Source: Bacillota bacterium
GTDB lineage: Bacteria > Bacillota > Clostridia > Clostridiales > Clostridiaceae
DNA: 64,000 nucleotides
Reading direction: 5' to 3'
Assembly: GCA_030706015.1 (NCBI GenBank)
Contig: JAUZPI010000013.1
Location: 1 to 64,000 of the forward strand
Position numbers and translations under genes: made by a program. The notes under the pieces are model-generated. The model ran no database searches. It was not told the origin of the DNA and was given only the letters and a program-made list of their open reading frames with translations. This document shows, one piece after another, positions 25,518-33,213 of the stretch. The stretch's first letter is position 1. Every line of letters begins with the position of its first letter.

Positions 25518-25644
25518 CTCATAACGTTTCGCATTCAAGACGTTCCTTCACCAAGCCAGACTTGGCTTAGTGAAGGAATGTGCTTTGGCTTCTTCCAAGG
25601 CTTGACCCTAAACAGTCAAAGCAAACTTGAATGCATTGTTGGTG
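25518..25644 (-). repeat. attC-like site 4 (~127 bp)
   Basis: Minus orientation: starts CCACCAACAATGCATTCAAG, ends CTTGAATGCGAAACGTTATG. The arms GCATTCAAG and CTTGAATGC pair over 9 bp. Interior: AAGCCAAG...CTGGCTT hairpin shared with site 3. It is the clearest of the four. Confidence 0.72.
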
Positions 25645-25773
25645 GGAAGTCCGTTACCACTACACCCAATTACACAATCAATCTTTTAATAATCTCTGAA
25701 CTCTGGAGTAGCAGCTTTATTTCCATCAAAAAGTTATTATAATACGTGTAGTTAATCTATTTATATTGTTTTA

Positions 25774-26193
25774 TTAGAACAGTCTTATCATCTTTTTAAA
25801 TACAGGTATAATTAATGCAAGTACAAACCCTAGGAAATATCCTGTTATATTAAATAAAGTAACAACCATCATTCCGAACCCGTCACCTGCCCACATTTCT
25901 GCCGAGGCTCCATATATGTGTTTAAATACCATATTTACTATCCCCACTTGCCCAGTGATTATTTCTGTAATAATAAATGTAACTACAGAAATCAAAAAAG
26001 AGAGCAAGATGTTTACAGCCTTATGGTTAATAAAAAATAAAAATGCCACAAGTGCCGAGATAATCGCCATCCCATAGTAAACCGAGATATTTAAGTTTGT
26101 ATACAATGATAATATTATTAATGAGGTATTAATACATGAAATTATTATTCCACATATGCTACCTATCATCAGTGTTGATTTTATACTACGCAA
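25774..26193 (-). CDS. Four-helix membrane protein, probable first gene of the cassette-like array
   Basis: A 139-residue protein with hydrophobic helices at ~8-30, ~36-54, ~60-82 and ~110-132 and a basic end (FKKMIRLF). No family is recognised. It starts at 26193, with an AGGTTGAG SD-like stretch upstream. The gene lies upstream of attC-like site 4, so on the minus strand it would be the promoter-proximal cassette, but no attI-like site or integrase is visible to its right. A lone hairpin (ACTAATTACCA/TGGTAATGTAGT) lies at 26261-26328. Confidence 0.55.
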   Translation of the reverse strand: MRSIKSTLMIGSICGIIISCINTSLIILSLYTNLNISVYYGMAIISALVAFLFFINHKAVNILLSFLISVVTFIITEIITGQVGIVNMVFKHIYGASAEMWAGDGFGMMVVTLFNITGYFLGFVLALIIPVFKKMIRLF

Positions 26194-26534
26194 TTCTCAA
26201 CCTCCCATTTTTAAAATAATACTCATAAAAAATTTGCACAAACTTCGAATAGGTTTTCCACTAATTACCATGCCCCTACATATCGTTTATCAGTCTAATT
26301 TAGTATGTGTTGTCGTTGGTAATGTAGTGAATATTTCTTATATAGCTGACATAATAAAATAATACAACTCCACCATTACATGTAATTATACCACATTTTG
26401 TCAAATTGCTGTTATCTCCAGTAAGCTAGTATTTGATATTCCATGAGAATCTTTAAATAAACTTTCCTAATCTGCAGCGGAGAGTTTTTTTCTTGCGTTT
26501 TATTCTAACAAAATATCTATTAGAAAAATAAGTA

Positions 26535-26563
26535 TTGACAATATTTGTTTTGTTTATTATAGT
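26535..26563 (+). promoter_or_regulatory. SigA-type promoter of the TrmB/TauE operon
   Basis: TTGACA (26535-26540), 17-base spacer, TATAGT (26558-26563). Confidence 0.85.
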
Positions 26564-26585
26564 TACTACTACAGGGGTTACTATA
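26558..26585. promoter_or_regulatory. Inverted repeat over the -10/start site, likely TrmB operator
   Basis: TATAGTTAC and GTTACTATA form 9-base arms (one mismatch) 10 bases apart, covering the -10 and start point, a repressor position. Confidence 0.5.
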
Positions 26586-26644
26586 GCGGATTTGTATCGA
26601 ATATACTTTAAATACTTTTATTTTGAAGGGAGCTTGAAATAAAG

Positions 26645-27451
26645 ATGACAGAAAACTCTTTGTTTACAAAATTACAGAAATTCGGACTGAACCAATATGA
26701 GGCTAAGGCTTATGTGGCATTACTAAGTACTGGTACAGCAAATGCTTATAGCATAAGTAAAGCATCAGGAATACCTCGCTCACGTATCTATGATGTTCTG
26801 GAATCCATTACCAATCGTGGTATTGTCATGGTTGAAGAGACAAGTGATAATATCAAAAACTACACTGCCTTGCCTAGTAATGTATTCCTTGAAAGAATAC
26901 GGGAAGAATGGAGCAGTACCTACAATGATGTAGAAAAAGAACTTAAGCTACTAGAAACTAAAGATAAGAAAGAAGATATTTATGTTTCAACAGTAAAAGG
27001 TGAAAAAAACATTTTAACATTTTGCAGAAATCTCGTACGTGAAGCAAAGGATAAGGTAGTTATCTCTATTTGGGAGCACATGTATAAAGAATTGTTACCA
27101 GATTTGCAATTATGTATTGAGCGGGGCTGCAGCGTTTCTGGAATGACTTTTGAAGTAGATAATCCACTAAGCTCTTTGGATAAACATAGAAGAAGTAAGA
27201 TACACCATACTATTGAGAAAAAACCATGGTTTATTCTTTCCATTGATAGCAAGAAATTATTATATGGTCATTCTTCTGAACTTAACGGCAATGCTTTTTA
27301 CACTGACGATCCTACGCATATTTATCTGCTTGAAGATTATATTTTTCATGATATTTTTATCAATCGTCTTATAAAGAAAGATGATGATAATCAAACTATC
27401 AAAATGGTATCAGAAATTTTGAATGAAATGAAAGTTGATTTTGATATGTAA
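26645..27451 (+). CDS. TrmB-family transcriptional regulator
   Basis: A 268-residue TrmB-type regulator. Residues ~8-75 are the winged helix (FGLNQYEAKAYVALLSTGTA, SGIPRSRIYDVLESITNRG). Residues ~105-260 form the TrmB effector domain (VKGEKNILTFCRNLVREAK, VVISIWEHMYKELLPDL). Archaeal TrmB senses sugars; bacterial members respond to varied ligands. It leads an operon with two TauE/SafE half-transporters, so it probably controls their export or uptake substrate. A start at ATG 26645 follows GAAGGGAGCTTG. The promoter and a palindromic site lie directly upstream. Confidence 0.88.
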   Translation: MTENSLFTKLQKFGLNQYEAKAYVALLSTGTANAYSISKASGIPRSRIYDVLESITNRGIVMVEETSDNIKNYTALPSNVFLERIREEWSSTYNDVEKELKLLETKDKKEDIYVSTVKGEKNILTFCRNLVREAKDKVVISIWEHMYKELLPDLQLCIERGCSVSGMTFEVDNPLSSLDKHRRSKIHHTIEKKPWFILSIDSKKLLYGHSSELNGNAFYTDDPTHIYLLEDYIFHDIFINRLIKKDDDNQTIKMVSEILNEMKVDFDM

Positions 27452-27472
27452 ATAGAAAGGTGGTATGAATTT

Positions 27473-27832
27473 ATGAGAGAGGAAATTAAATCTATCTCAA
27501 TTGGAGTAGCTGGCGGAATAGGTGCTGGACTAATTGGTATTGGAGGAGGAATTATAATGATTCCTTGTATGATATCATTTTTAGGGTTATCACAACATAA
27601 AGCCCAGGCTACTTCACTGGCAGCTATTGCACCTCTTGCAGTTGTAAGTGCTGCGGTTTATAGCAGTTACGGCAATTTAAATATTTATCTAGCTTGTTTA
27701 CTAGCTATAGGCGGTGTAATAGGCGCTTATATTGGCTCTTCTCTAATGCCTTATGTTAATGCAAATATACTAAAACGAATCCTTGCTGTAATATGTATCT
27801 TCACAGCAATAAAGATGGGAGTTGGTTTTTAA
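27473..27832 (+). CDS. TauE/SafE transporter, N-terminal half-protein
   Basis: A 119-residue four-helix protein matching one repeat of the TauE/SafE (DUF81) anion exporter family: VAGGIGAGLIGIGGGIIMIP and LSQHKAQATSLAAI. Usual members are ~250 residues with two such repeats fused; here each repeat is its own gene. SD AAAGGTGG precedes ATG 27473 by 9 bases. The stop TAA overlaps the next gene's ATG (TAATG), giving translational coupling and equal dosage. The substrate of the family is sulfite, sulfoacetate or related organosulfonates; not determinable here. Confidence 0.88.
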   Translation: MREEIKSISIGVAGGIGAGLIGIGGGIIMIPCMISFLGLSQHKAQATSLAAIAPLAVVSAAVYSSYGNLNIYLACLLAIGGVIGAYIGSSLMPYVNANILKRILAVICIFTAIKMGVGF

Positions 27833-28245
27833 TGCTTGTAACTATAATATTGGGAATACTAACCGGCATAATCACAGGTACTCTTAGTGGATTATTGGGC
27901 ATCGGCGGCGGCGCACTTATGGTTGTTATTTCTATGTCATTATTACATGTATCGCAACATGCAGCTCAAGCTGCAGCATTGGCCGCTATTATTCCAACTG
28001 CTTTTGTAGGTGCTGGGAAACATCACAGGAATGGCTTGATAAATTATAAAGTTGGTATTTATCTGGCCATTGGCGGTATTGCAGGCAGCTTTTTAGGATC
28101 ACATCTGGCTAATACCCTTAATGAATATATGTTAAGTAAAATTTTTAGTGTGTTTTTTGGGATAATAGGTATTCAATTATTAAGAACTTCTTTCAAAGTG
28201 ACTAAAAAGAAAAATTATATTAATGAAAATCAGAAATCCTGTTAG
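27832..28245 (+). CDS. TauE/SafE transporter, C-terminal half-protein
   Basis: A 137-residue partner of the preceding gene with the same signature: GTLSGLLGIGGGALMVVISM and VSQHAAQAAALAAIIPTA. Four hydrophobic helices and a basic tail (KKKNY). ATG 27832 overlaps the previous stop by one base. An in-frame start at 27793 would overlap the upstream gene by 40 bases and is less likely. The two halves presumably form a heterodimer equal to a full-length carrier. An imperfect hairpin at ~28256-28325 (AGCATTT.../...AAATGCT) may end the operon. Confidence 0.88.
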   Translation: MLVTIILGILTGIITGTLSGLLGIGGGALMVVISMSLLHVSQHAAQAAALAAIIPTAFVGAGKHHRNGLINYKVGIYLAIGGIAGSFLGSHLANTLNEYMLSKIFSVFFGIIGIQLLRTSFKVTKKKNYINENQKSC

Positions 28246-28449
28246 CTTGCTAATGAGCATTTATTTTCATAGGTTTAAGTAAAGCATAAATTGCTTTTAC
28301 TTTGCGTACCTAAAATGCTTTGCAGAAAATATCAGCCTGTACCTTCCCTCAAAAAGTGTTTTGAAATTTTATCAATATTATGGTAAAATTACCTATGTAT
28401 TTAATTTAATACAAAAAATAATTAAACTACGAAGGGTTGGAAGTAACAA

Positions 28450-29013
28450 ATGAATAAGCTTTTTCTTGATTTTGATTGTACTATTGCAGATTCGGTTAAA
28501 ACATATTGTAATGTATATAATTCATATTATAAAGAACGGAAAGGCTTTAAGGTGGCTGACCACAGTAAAGTAAAAAGATATGATCTTAAAGACCAATGTC
28601 ATTTGGTAGATCATCAAGAGACTATTTTTTCAAGCAAGGAGTTTTTTAAACATCTTGAATTCATGCCTCATGCTAAAGAGGTGATTGAAAGGCTTGGATG
28701 CAAATATGAATTAGTAATATGCTCTATTGGAACCTTGGACAACATCTCTTATAAATCCCAGTGGATTAAAAATAATCTGCCTTTTATAAAAAATGTTGTA
28801 TTAGTTTCCACTGCTGTAGAAGCAGCTAGCATAAAGATGGACAAGAGCAGCGTAAATATGAAAGATTCCATATTTATTGATGACCATGTAGAAAATCTTT
28901 TAAGCAGCAATGCTGAACTTAAAATATGTTTTGGAAAAGAGTTTGAGTGGAATAAGAATTGGATGGGACATAGATGTTTCAACTGGAAAGAGGTCGAAAA
29001 TTTACTTCTGTAA
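28450..29013 (+). CDS. HAD-superfamily 5'-nucleotidase-like phosphatase
   Basis: A 187-residue HAD protein. Motif I is FLDFDCTIADS (D-x-D-x-T), followed by a cap helix region, motif II-like VICSIGTLDN and motif IV FIDDHVENL. The arrangement resembles the NT5C deoxyribonucleotidase group rather than sugar phosphatases. The Cys in place of the usual Gly of DxDGT is a little unusual. Start ATG 28450 follows GAAGGGTTGGAAG. Single gene with a terminator at 29139. Confidence 0.8.
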   Translation: MNKLFLDFDCTIADSVKTYCNVYNSYYKERKGFKVADHSKVKRYDLKDQCHLVDHQETIFSSKEFFKHLEFMPHAKEVIERLGCKYELVICSIGTLDNISYKSQWIKNNLPFIKNVVLVSTAVEAASIKMDKSSVNMKDSIFIDDHVENLLSSNAELKICFGKEFEWNKNWMGHRCFNWKEVENLLL

Positions 29014-29138
29014 TTCTAGGTAAAGCCTATCATAACCATTAGCACTACATTTTCACGCAATTCCATACTGTAATCCTGTTGACTAATATTTCCCCGCCAC
29101 TTATGCAATTCTTGACACGTTAATTTACCATTAATTTT

Positions 29139-29181
29139 TAAGGTAGTTCAAATTTAACTTGAAATTTGGCTACCTTTTTTA
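29139..29181 (+). terminator. Terminator downstream of the HAD gene
   Basis: AAGGTAGTTCAAATTT...AAATTTGGCTACCTT followed by TTTT; stem with one mismatch. Confidence 0.8.
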
Positions 29182-29299
29182 TCATGTCCTGAAAATAGTA
29201 GCTTAATTATTATGGTTTTTTATTTTCCTTCAAAAACTTAGAATATCTTCGGCATTTGATAACATATAATTTTACAAGCTATGGAAAGGAGCATTAGTC

Positions 29300-31237
29300 A
29301 TGTATAAATTTGAAGATATCATTTATGTTGATGAAGAAAAGTGTGTTGGTTGTAACAAGTGTATCAGCGGTTGCCCGGTTTTAGGCGCAAATATTGCCTA
29401 TATGGTAAATGGAGTAAATAAGGTAACCATTAATGGTGAAAAGTGTATTCATTGCGGAAATTGCATAAAGGTTTGTGATCATAATGCCCGAAACTTCAAG
29501 GATGATACTGAGGCTTTTCTTGCTGCTCTATCAAGTGGAGAGAATATATCTGTTGTGGCTGCACCTTCCATTAGAGCTAATTTCGAAAATTACAAGCAGC
29601 TTTTCGGCTACTTGAAGTTTTTAGGTGTAAAGAATATATATGATGTTTCACTTGGTGCGGATATTACAGTTTGGGCCTATCTAAAGATAGTAAAAGAAAA
29701 TAACTTATCCTCGTTAATAGCACAGCCCTGTCCTCCTGTTGTTACATATATACAAAAATATCAACCAGAACTTATAGATAAGCTTGCACCTATACAGAGT
29801 CCTTTAATATGTACTGCAATATATATGAAAAAATATAATAATATAACTGATGATATAGCTTTTCTGTCTCCTTGTATTGCAAAAAAAGATGAAATAAACG
29901 ACAAGAATACTAACGGATATTTAAAGTTTAATGTAACCTTCAGTAAATTAACTAACTATTTAAAAGAAAAACATATAGATTTATCTCAATATACAGAAAT
30001 GGATTTTGATGACCTTGGCTGCGGCTTAGGCTTTCTCCTTAGCAGGCCTGGCGGATTAAGAGAAAACATTGAAACAAAGCTTCAGGATGCATGGGTAAAG
30101 CAGATTGAAGGACATGACCATGCATATTCTTACCTAAGAAGCTACAGCAAGGATATAGAAAATAATAAAGAACTTCCTCTAGTGGTTGATGTTCTAAATT
30201 GTTCTTACGGATGCAATTGCGGCACAGCAACCTGCTATAACTCTAATGATGAATGCGGCTGCCTGGATGATATAGATTTGAAATTTAACAGATTAAAGAA
30301 GCTAAAACAACAAGAAAAACATGGCAAGCTTCGTAAAAAGAAAATGGACTGGCTATATAAATACTTTGATAAGAATCTGCATTTAAAGGACTTTGTAAGA
30401 GACTACAATAGGAATGCAACAGTTTCTGATATCAAAGAACCTACCGAAAAGGAATATACTGATATATTCGAAAAGATGGATAAAAAAACAAAAGCTCAAA
30501 GAGAGATTAATTGTTCCGCCTGCGGTTACGGTTCCTGTAGGCTAATGGCTAAATCTATCTATAATGGGCTTAATGTTCCCTCTAATTGCATTGACTTTAA
30601 CAAGCAGGAAGTTATTTACAAGCATCAAATGGCAGAGTCAAGTAATCAACAGTTAAAGCTTCTGGATGATGTGAACAAACTCTCACAAGAAAAACTAAAA
30701 AATGCAGAACTGCTGAAGAAAAAAGTTTCTGAAATTATAACTTCAGTTAAAGATATATCAAAAGGTAATTCAGAAAGCGCAGCAGCTATAGAGAATATAT
30801 CGGGTGAGGTAAATGATATTGTAGGCACCGCTAATCTGCTGAAAAACAGCGTCGCAGAAATGCATAACAAACTCAATATGTTCTCAAAGGCTTCTGATGA
30901 AATAGTCAGCATTGCAAACCAAACAAATCTCCTTTCTCTCAATGCAGCTATAGAGGCTGCCCGTGCAGGGGAGGAAGGTCGTGGCTTTTCTGTTGTAGCT
31001 GAGGAGGTAAAAAAACTGGCATACCAGTCAAAAATAATTGCGTCCTCAACTCAGGCTGACCAGCAACTAATGCTTCAGCTTATCAGCAATATTCTTGAGG
31101 TTTCAGATAAGCTGGAAAATAAAATGGCTGTTGTAAATGAATCTATCCTCAGTCTTTCAGCCTTTATTGAGGAAATGACGGCAAATAGCGAAGAGATCTC
31201 AACTACTGCTATGAGCCTTATAGATGAGAGGGAATAA
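29300..31237 (+). CDS. [FeFe]-hydrogenase-like sensory protein fused to a chemoreceptor signalling domain
   Basis: A 645-residue cytoplasmic protein. Order: two 4Fe-4S motifs (CVGCNKCISGC, CIHCGNCIKVC; ~15-60), an iron-hydrogenase large-subunit domain (~75-340), an extra Fe-S motif (CSACGYGSC, ~393), a coiled coil, then an MCP tip (SLNAAIEAARAGEEGRGFSV, ~550). H-cluster motif L1 reads AQPCPPVV instead of TSCCP: the ligating Cys is kept but the proton-transfer Cys is Pro. L2 is SPCIAKKDE and L3 NCSYGC, so the four ligand cysteines appear present. This argues for H2 or redox sensing, not turnover. No membrane helix. AAAGGAGC precedes the ATG. The partner is probably CheW/CheA encoded elsewhere. 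Confidence 0.88.
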   Translation: MYKFEDIIYVDEEKCVGCNKCISGCPVLGANIAYMVNGVNKVTINGEKCIHCGNCIKVCDHNARNFKDDTEAFLAALSSGENISVVAAPSIRANFENYKQLFGYLKFLGVKNIYDVSLGADITVWAYLKIVKENNLSSLIAQPCPPVVTYIQKYQPELIDKLAPIQSPLICTAIYMKKYNNITDDIAFLSPCIAKKDEINDKNTNGYLKFNVTFSKLTNYLKEKHIDLSQYTEMDFDDLGCGLGFLLSRPGGLRENIETKLQDAWVKQIEGHDHAYSYLRSYSKDIENNKELPLVVDVLNCSYGCNCGTATCYNSNDECGCLDDIDLKFNRLKKLKQQEKHGKLRKKKMDWLYKYFDKNLHLKDFVRDYNRNATVSDIKEPTEKEYTDIFEKMDKKTKAQREINCSACGYGSCRLMAKSIYNGLNVPSNCIDFNKQEVIYKHQMAESSNQQLKLLDDVNKLSQEKLKNAELLKKKVSEIITSVKDISKGNSESAAAIENISGEVNDIVGTANLLKNSVAEMHNKLNMFSKASDEIVSIANQTNLLSLNAAIEAARAGEEGRGFSVVAEEVKKLAYQSKIIASSTQADQQLMLQLISNILEVSDKLENKMAVVNESILSLSAFIEEMTANSEEISTTAMSLIDERE

Positions 31238-31250
31238 CTCTCATCTATAT
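31221..31250 (+). terminator. Terminator overlapping the stop of the hydrogenase-MCP gene
   Basis: AGATGAGAG...CTCTCATCT, 9-bp stem spanning the TAA, followed by an AT-rich tail. Confidence 0.7.
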
Positions 31251-31273
31251 CCTTATTACACTCCTATTTTAAT

Positions 31274-31783
31274 TTACCCGATTATATGCCTCTCGAATAC
31301 TCTCCTAACACTATCAGTAAAATCATCAGCAGCTCTCCAGTCAAAATTGAGTTTTAAATTATTAACATCTGGACTATTTATGCCTATACCATTATTTTTC
31401 AATGTCCACCATGTAACATAGTTAACATCATAATACCCATAATCATGCAATCTATTATTGGCAAAATATATGTAAGGGGTTATATCTGCATTAGTCTTTC
31501 CAACCTTGCCTACAGTAATATACATTCCTTCCATTCTTTTAGCGTATTTAAACTTGTTATTTAATTCTCTATGTATAGTATTTAATCTAACTATTTCTTC
31601 ATTAGTGAATTCTCCATTTAATATAGTAATAAAATCAATATCACTTTTATTTATATCAAATGCACCTAATGCGACTGAATTATATATATAAACACCAAAT
31701 ATCTTATTACCAAAAGAGTTTTTTATTTTTGATTCGTATTCGAGTAATAAAGAATTTATAACACTTGGAATCCTATTATTCAT
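31274..31783 (-). CDS. Aminoglycoside nucleotidyltransferase-like protein, C-terminally short
   Basis: A 169-residue protein resembling the N-terminal part of ANT(3'')/ANT(9) (AadA-type) adenylyltransferases. The nucleotidyltransferase motif is YNSVALGAFDINKSDIDFIT: the Ser and both Asp are kept, but the usual Gly is Asn. The second motif is WWTLKNNGIGINSPD. Full-length relatives are ~260 residues with a C-terminal helical domain (DUF4111) that is absent here; after the stop no frame restores it. It is either a trimmed enzyme or a pseudogene in a decayed region. I cannot claim resistance from this sequence. Confidence 0.65.
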   Translation of the reverse strand: MNNRIPSVINSLLLEYESKIKNSFGNKIFGVYIYNSVALGAFDINKSDIDFITILNGEFTNEEIVRLNTIHRELNNKFKYAKRMEGMYITVGKVGKTNADITPYIYFANNRLHDYGYYDVNYVTWWTLKNNGIGINSPDVNNLKLNFDWRAADDFTDSVRRVFERHIIG

Positions 31784-31814
31784 ATTTCAACCTCACATAT
31801 TTATCCGATGACTA

Positions 31815-31960
31815 CCATCCGTAATACTCCCGCTTCTACAAGCGGGAGATAACGGCTGCCACGTCCCTGGATAACGATTTCTAAGCGTCCTTGACGCTAA
31901 GAACTCAGTTTATACTAAACCAAGAAAAATCATCACGTATTGGGCCCTATGTCATTAAAA
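31815..31960 (-). ncRNA. TnpB omega-RNA / transposon right-end relic
   Basis: On the minus strand the stretch holds a hairpin AGCGTC-AAG-GACGCT, then CAGGGACGTGGCAGCC, then the strong hairpin CTCCCGCTTGTAGAAGCGGGAG split at its loop. Hairpins in this order and spacing are typical of the 3' end of IS605/IS607 elements, where the omega-RNA scaffold of TnpB lies. No tnpB is adjacent: the neighbours are a decayed hydrolase and the nucleotidyltransferase. It may be a leftover end after internal deletion. The assignment rests on remembered patterns only. Confidence 0.45.
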
Positions 31961-31977
31961 ATTGATATATGAACTTC

Positions 31978-32166
31978 TTAGTGTACTTTTAAGAACTCAA
32001 CTATTTTCTTCTTCTCATCCTCTGTCAAATAGTGCATATGACCTCTATCCTTCAAAAGATATGTTGTACAATTTGGTATCATTTGAAAATTACCCGTTTC
32101 AATTAAATGTGTCTTGCCAAAGGAAGTATCCACATACACATCCTTATATACTAATTCATCTAACAA
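31978..32166 (-). pseudogene. Alpha/beta hydrolase with internal deletion
   Basis: The frame has the N-terminal entry of an alpha/beta hydrolase (VYVDTSFGKTHLIETGN, matching the VxTSFGxTH region of the intact hydrolase at 41822-42694) joined directly to the C-terminal catalytic His region (DRGHMHYLTEDEKKKIVEF). Roughly 180-200 residues, including the nucleophile Ser, are missing. Open frame persists, so the deletion was in frame, but no active enzyme can result. A TTG at 32166 is the only plausible start. Confidence 0.65.
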
Positions 32167-32185
32167 GGAGTGAAAACTTAAAATA

Positions 32186-32494
32186 TCACGGACCAGTTCC
32201 AGCGCTTGTAACCTTCCATTTCCCAGAGTCATTCTTTAAATAAAAAAATATCAACTCTTGTCCAAATTCATCCTTTATGCCCTTTGCAGTAAATTGTTTT
32301 CCATAATTCGCATCAGTGAAATCGCCCTCTACTATCTCTACCTTCTCTTTATCATACTTTAACCAATGCCTGCTGGCATACTTAAGTATAGCGTCTTTGG
32401 GATTTGCTGCTGATATGTCTAGCCAATTGACTGTCAACCCTATTAACAATATCAATAATACTGCAAATATTACCCTCCTAACTTTAAATTCCAC
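32186..32494 (-). CDS. Small membrane-anchored or secreted protein (102 aa)
   Basis: A GTG start at 32494 follows GGTGGAAG. Residues 1-28 form a signal anchor (VIFAVLLILLIGLTVNW), then a hydrophilic domain (ASRHWLKYDKEKVEIVEG, FFYLKNDSGKWKVTSAGTG). The last phrase resembles DUF4878/DUF3828-like small extracytoplasmic domains, but I do not commit to a family. The stop lies 20 bases before the decayed hydrolase. Function unknown. Confidence 0.55.
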   Translation of the reverse strand: MEFKVRRVIFAVLLILLIGLTVNWLDISAANPKDAILKYASRHWLKYDKEKVEIVEGDFTDANYGKQFTAKGIKDEFGQELIFFYLKNDSGKWKVTSAGTGP

Positions 32495-32526
32495 TTACTT
32501 CCACCCCCCTTTTATAAGATAGCTAT

Positions 32527-33141
32527 TTAGCTCATTTTTGAAATAATGCAATATGAAACATCCTTCTTAGTTTCGATAATCTTTACAACCTTCAACCCAT
32601 TACTCAACGTTGCCTCTTCTAGTTCTTTAGGTGTGTATTTTGAAAAACCATATTGAGTATATTTAATATTATCAAGCCACTGTCTGGAATAAATTACATT
32701 TATAAAAACTCCATCAGGCGTTAATACTCTTTTAATTTCTGATAGCCCCTTGTCTAGATTGTCCCAAAAATAAACGGTGTTAACAGTATAAATCTTATTA
32801 AAATACGAATCTTCAGAAGGAATATCCATTACATTACCTTTTGTTAAATGCACTTTCCCTTGTTCTATTAATTTCCTATTGCGTTTCGAAGCAGTTTCCA
32901 GCATATCCTCAGAAATTTCAATTCCATAGAAATCTCCTGGATTTTTGCTTGCTAATTGTTTGATAAGATATCCATTCCCAAATCCAATGTCCAATATCTT
33001 ATCTCCTTGAGAACAATTTAAATTATTCATGACACTCTTGTATTGTATTTGATTCATTCTATTCATTATAAAAGTTGATATTGTCCCGCCAAAGCCTGTA
33101 GGCATTCCAAATTGATCTGCAATATATTTATTTATACTCAT
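32527..33141 (-). CDS. SAM-dependent methyltransferase (class I)
   Basis: A 204-residue class I methyltransferase. Motif I is KILDIGFGNGYLIKQLA, then YGIEISEDMLETA, KVHLTKGNVMDIPSEDSYFN (motif II region) and VNTVYFWDNLDKGL. The family includes ubiquinone/menaquinone-type and small-molecule methyltransferases; the substrate is unknown. ATG 33141 after GAGGAG is preferred to a start at 33156. It lies among decayed genes but itself appears intact. Confidence 0.85.
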   Translation of the reverse strand: MSINKYIADQFGMPTGFGGTISTFIMNRMNQIQYKSVMNNLNCSQGDKILDIGFGNGYLIKQLASKNPGDFYGIEISEDMLETASKRNRKLIEQGKVHLTKGNVMDIPSEDSYFNKIYTVNTVYFWDNLDKGLSEIKRVLTPDGVFINVIYSRQWLDNIKYTQYGFSKYTPKELEEATLSNGLKVVKIIETKKDVSYCIISKMS

Positions 33142-33213
33142 TGTTTCACTCCTCAAAATCTTCCTCAGTGACCGCCATTGGTAAAATACATTTCTTAAGC
33201 CATGGCTCCTTAT

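Noticed and set aside
26261..26328. A fifth attC-like site before the first cassette
   Set aside because: Has a hairpin (ACTAATTACCA/TGGTAATGTAGT) but lacks the GTTAT end and the AAC partner.
31962..32243. A plus-strand 93-residue gene
   Set aside because: Antisense to the hydrolase remnant and without SD or recognisable composition.
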